Part shown: piece by piece, positions 34,350-36,598 of the stretch | Position numbering within the stretch: the first letter of the stretch is position 1 | Layout: each line of letters starts with the position of its first letter | Source: Chitinophagales bacterium | Lineage (GTDB): Bacteria; Bacteroidota; Bacteroidia; Chitinophagales; JADIYW01 | Direction: 5' to 3' | Length of the DNA: 36,598 nucleotides | Assembly (NCBI GenBank): GCA_020848255.1 | Contig: JADLAJ010000005.1 | Span: forward strand, 1-36,598 | Position numbers and translations under genes: made by a program | The notes under the pieces: model-generated | Database searches by the model: none | What the model saw: only the letters and a program-made list of their open reading frames with translations | Told to the model about the DNA's origin: nothing

Positions 34350-34871
34350 TTATACGTATCTGCTTCGTTTGTTTTCTTTTCTTAAGTCGTCTAAAATCGT
34401 ATCGATTTTTTCAAATGTCAGATTTTCATAGTATTTATCTCCAATCTGGAACATGGGTGCTGTACCGCATGAACCCAGACATTCTACTGTTTTAATCTGA
34501 AACATACCATCCGGAGAAATCTGTCCCGTTTCTGCCTGTATGGTTCTTTCCAGATATCGGACGATATCCTCTGAACCATTCATCCAGCAAGAACTTGTCT
34601 GACAAACCTCTATCAAATATTTTCCGGTAGGTTTTAAATTGAACATCGAGTAGAAAGATGCTACCTCATATACTTCTATGGGTTGTATATTTAAAATAGA
34701 TGCCACATAATCCATCACCGGAGCACTTAACCAACCATCAAATTCTGCTTGAGCCAAATGTAATAAAGGCAGTAAAGCGGATTTGCTTTTATCTGCCGGA
34801 TATTGGTGTAGAATTTCCTGCACTTGTTGTTGTGCGGAATCACTAAATTTTATTTCTGTCGTCGTAGTCAT
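34350..34871 (-). CDS. nuoE: NADH-quinone oxidoreductase subunit E ([2Fe-2S])
   Basis: 173 residues from ATG 34871. A frame extension to ATG 34910 would add 13 residues, but that stretch (MFQDLFELED) is encoded by the palindromic repeat at 34899-34919, so the downstream ATG is preferred. NuoE is the thioredoxin-like partner of NuoF and holds cluster N1a. Ligands, in 173-residue numbering, are Cys90, Cys95 (VCQTSSCW), Cys131 and Cys135 (ECLGSCGTAP). The helical N-terminal part (FDGWLSAPVMDYVASIL) is normal for the family. Confidence 0.95.
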   Translation of the reverse strand: MTTTTEIKFSDSAQQQVQEILHQYPADKSKSALLPLLHLAQAEFDGWLSAPVMDYVASILNIQPIEVYEVASFYSMFNLKPTGKYLIEVCQTSSCWMNGSEDIVRYLERTIQAETGQISPDGMFQIKTVECLGSCGTAPMFQIGDKYYENLTFEKIDTILDDLRKENKRSRYV

Positions 34872-34896
34872 TAATTCAATATCTTCTAGTTCAAAA

Positions 34897-34922
34897 AGAT
34901 CCTGAAACAAGTTCAGGATGAC
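34897..34922. repeat. Dispersed palindromic repeat in the nuoD-nuoE junction
   Basis: atcctgaa (34899-34906) and ttcaggat (34912-34919) form a perfect 8-bp stem with a 5-nt loop, flanked by ag and gac. The stem edges agat...atgac match the two repeats at 13884 and 36159. The related sequence tcatcctgaacttgtttcagga is one I recall as common in Bacteroidota genomes. Confidence 0.75.
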
Positions 34923-34932
34923 ATTCGTTTAC

Positions 34933-36126
34933 CTATGCATCTAATTCTCCTGCAATTACGTTCATACTACTCATAGTTAAAATTGCGTCACTCAACATAC
35001 CGCCTCGTATCATTTCCGGATACGCCTGATAATAGATAAAGCATGGTCTGCGGAAATGCAAACGGAATGGCTGTCTGCCGCCATCGCTCACCAAATAAAA
35101 ACCTAACTCACCGTTTCCGCCTTCCACACTGTGATACACTTCCCCTTTCGGTACCGCGGTTTCACCCATTACAATTTTGAAATGATAAATCAGGGCTTCC
35201 ATTTTATTGTATACATCCTGTTTTTCCGGTAAATAAAACTCCGGCAAGTCTGCATGATAGGCACCATCCGGTATATTTTTCACTGCCTGTTCAATAATGC
35301 GTAAACTCTGCCACATTTCTTCCATGCGCACCATATATCTGTCGTAGGTATCTCCATTGGTACCTACAGGAATATCAAATTCAAAATCTTCGTAAGAAGA
35401 ATACGGATTGGCAACACGAACATCATAATCAACACCTGCCGCACGCAAGTTAGGGCCTGTGAAACCATAATCTAATGCCATATCTACCGTAATACCACCC
35501 ACATTGATGGTTCTGTCCATGAAGATTCTGTTTCTGTCCACCAGCTTTTGAAACTCTCTTAATCCGGTTGGAAAATTCTTTAAGAAATGGTCTAATTTCT
35601 CCCAGGCTTTCGGAGAGAAATCTCTTTCCATACCGCCTATTCTACCAATGTTAGTCGTTAAACGTGCACCGCATATTTCTTCAAAAATTTCGTAAATCCA
35701 TTCTCTGTACTGAAACAAGTGTAAGAAACCTGTCATCGCACCGGTATCCACCGCAATAACGGTATCACATACTATATGGTCGGCAATACGGGATAATTCC
35801 ATAATGATAACACGCATGTATTGTGCGCGTTTGGGAATCTCTGCTCCGATTAATTTTTCTACTGTCATGTGCCATCCCATATTATTAATAGGAGACGAAC
35901 AATAATTCAAACGGTCTGTAATGGGTGTAATCTGATTGTAAGGGCGGTGTTCAGCTAATTTTTCAAATGCACGGTGAATATATCCAATCGTAGAAACCGA
36001 ATCCACAATCATCTCTCCGTCCATCGTCAGGATATTTTGAAAAATACCATGCGTTGCCGGGTGCGTTGGCCCTAAATTTAAGGTCGAATACTGCTTTTCG
36101 TCGTATGTGGAACTTGTGCTTGTCAT
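34933..36126 (-). CDS. nuoD: NADH-quinone oxidoreductase subunit D (49-kDa homologue)
   Basis: 397 residues. It shapes the quinone-reduction site next to cluster N2 and descends from NiFe-hydrogenase large subunits. Landmarks are NLGPTHPATHG near the N-terminus, HRAFEKLAEHRPYNQITPI, ITDRLNYCSSPINNMGW, and EGGNGELGFYLVSDGG with RPCF further on. It ends in GELDA rather than the usual ...DR terminus, a small divergence. The gene is not fused to nuoC. The junctions on both sides are unusually long (65 and 61 nt) and carry palindromic repeats. Confidence 0.96.
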   Translation of the reverse strand: MTSTSSTYDEKQYSTLNLGPTHPATHGIFQNILTMDGEMIVDSVSTIGYIHRAFEKLAEHRPYNQITPITDRLNYCSSPINNMGWHMTVEKLIGAEIPKRAQYMRVIIMELSRIADHIVCDTVIAVDTGAMTGFLHLFQYREWIYEIFEEICGARLTTNIGRIGGMERDFSPKAWEKLDHFLKNFPTGLREFQKLVDRNRIFMDRTINVGGITVDMALDYGFTGPNLRAAGVDYDVRVANPYSSYEDFEFDIPVGTNGDTYDRYMVRMEEMWQSLRIIEQAVKNIPDGAYHADLPEFYLPEKQDVYNKMEALIYHFKIVMGETAVPKGEVYHSVEGGNGELGFYLVSDGGRQPFRLHFRRPCFIYYQAYPEMIRGGMLSDAILTMSSMNVIAGELDA

Positions 36127-36158
36127 TATAATGCTCTCAATCTTATTTTTTTATTCAA

Positions 36159-36188
36159 CAGATTCCTCACTGCGTTCGGAATGACGTT
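36159..36188. repeat. Dispersed palindromic repeat in the nuoC-nuoD junction
   Basis: Stem attcc (36162-36166) with ggaat (36178-36182) flanked by acag and gacgt. Compared with the copy at 13884 the stem changes from attgc/gcaat to attcc/ggaat, a compensatory difference that keeps pairing. Confidence 0.75.
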
Positions 36189-36191
36189 TAT

Positions 36192-36598
36192 TTACCGGCC
36201 AAACATTTTATCATTTTTATCATCCCTTTGCATATCTTCTAAAGGATATTCTTTACGCATCGGGAAATAATTCATTTCATCCATATTCAGGATACGTTTC
36301 AGGTTAGGATGTCCCACGAAATTAAATCCGAAGAAATCGAATTCCTGACGTTCCATCCAGCCGGCCGTTTTCCATACATCCGTAACGGTTGGCATATCCA
36401 GTTTTTCTCGGGACATAAACGTTTTAATACGGATGCGCCAGTTTTTAGGCATGTTGTGCAACTGATACATCAACCCAAACTCAGTTTCAGCAGGATTTTC
36501 CGGATGATGTAATCCGCACATCGTCGTTAAAAAATGGAAATTTAATTCAGCGTCTTCTTTAAGAAATTTCAATGCATCTTTTACCACTTCTTTCTTTA
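36192..36598 (-). CDS. nuoC: NADH-quinone oxidoreductase subunit C, 5' end beyond window
   Basis: At least 135 codons; the frame remains open to the right edge (...KKEVVKDALKF), so the start lies beyond the window. A GTG at 36587 could be read as a start, but NuoC proteins normally have about 25-35 residues before DALKFLKEDAELNFHFL, so the gene is treated as truncated by the window. NuoC (30-kDa subunit) docks the peripheral arm at NuoD. The C-terminal family block FDFFGFNFVGHPNLKRIL is present, followed by FPMRKEYPLED. It is a separate protein, not a nuoCD fusion. Confidence 0.94.
   Translation of the reverse strand, partial: KKEVVKDALKFLKEDAELNFHFLTTMCGLHHPENPAETEFGLMYQLHNMPKNWRIRIKTFMSREKLDMPTVTDVWKTAGWMERQEFDFFGFNFVGHPNLKRILNMDEMNYFPMRKEYPLEDMQRDDKNDKMFGR

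Noticed and set aside
34872-34910. 13-residue N-terminal extension of NuoE
   Set aside because: It is encoded largely by the palindromic repeat in the junction; the ATG at 34871 is the more natural start.

Overview
The window comes from an AT-rich Bacteroidota genome. An affiliation near Chitinophagales or a sister order is plausible but not proven. The grounds are a giant secreted protein built of Ig-like repeats, a TonB receptor with an N-terminal carboxypeptidase-regulatory-like domain, a short NuoG without the molybdopterin domain, A-rich gene starts without Shine-Dalgarno sequences, TAnnTTTG-like -7 elements, and palindromic and heptamer repeats between genes. No tRNA, rRNA or CRISPR array was seen. 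No gene-free stretch exceeds 300 bases; the longest is about 168 bases (22533-22700), so the region is densely coding.

Layout. 1-2874 (minus) is the N-terminal 958 codons of a large secreted adhesin-like protein that runs off the left edge. 2997-6657 (minus) is a histidine-degradation unit, hutH - unknown 138-aa gene - hutU. 6794-9704 (minus) holds tilS, a YbjN-like protein, a REP-associated tyrosine transposase (RAYT) and a small TPR protein. 9767-11481 (plus) is etfB-etfA, ended by a clear terminator. 11629-13870 (plus) carries a probable outer-membrane barrel protein, a DUF151 nuclease-like protein with a UVR motif, and a membrane protein of unknown function. 13933-18356 (minus) is a TonB-dependent receptor and the potassium transporter Kup. 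18477-19972 (plus) is a DUF1294 and a DUF2130 protein. 20024-23483 (minus) has a Bax-inhibitor-1-type membrane protein, a small Smr-domain protein, class II fumarase and an enoyl-CoA hydratase. 23493 to the right edge (minus) is the respiratory complex I operon, nuoC-D-E-F-G-H-I-J-K-[OmpA-like lipoprotein]-L-[79-aa membrane protein]-M-N, with nuoC cut by the window edge and nuoA/nuoB presumably beyond it.

How the genes fit together. Complex I, ETF, fumarase and enoyl-CoA hydratase describe an aerobic heterotroph feeding NADH and acyl-CoA electrons into the quinone pool, and histidine breakdown supplies carbon and nitrogen.

The most unusual parts are two. First, the RAYT locus: one 20-nt perfect palindrome occurs both inside the transposase coding sequence and upstream of it, and a 17-bp tandem array carrying one arm of that palindrome fills the RAYT leader. 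Second, the nuo operon contains two extra genes, an OmpA/MotB-type lipoprotein and a 79-aa membrane protein, packed with 3-23 nt spacing among the antiporter-like subunits, while its few long junctions hold palindromic repeats.
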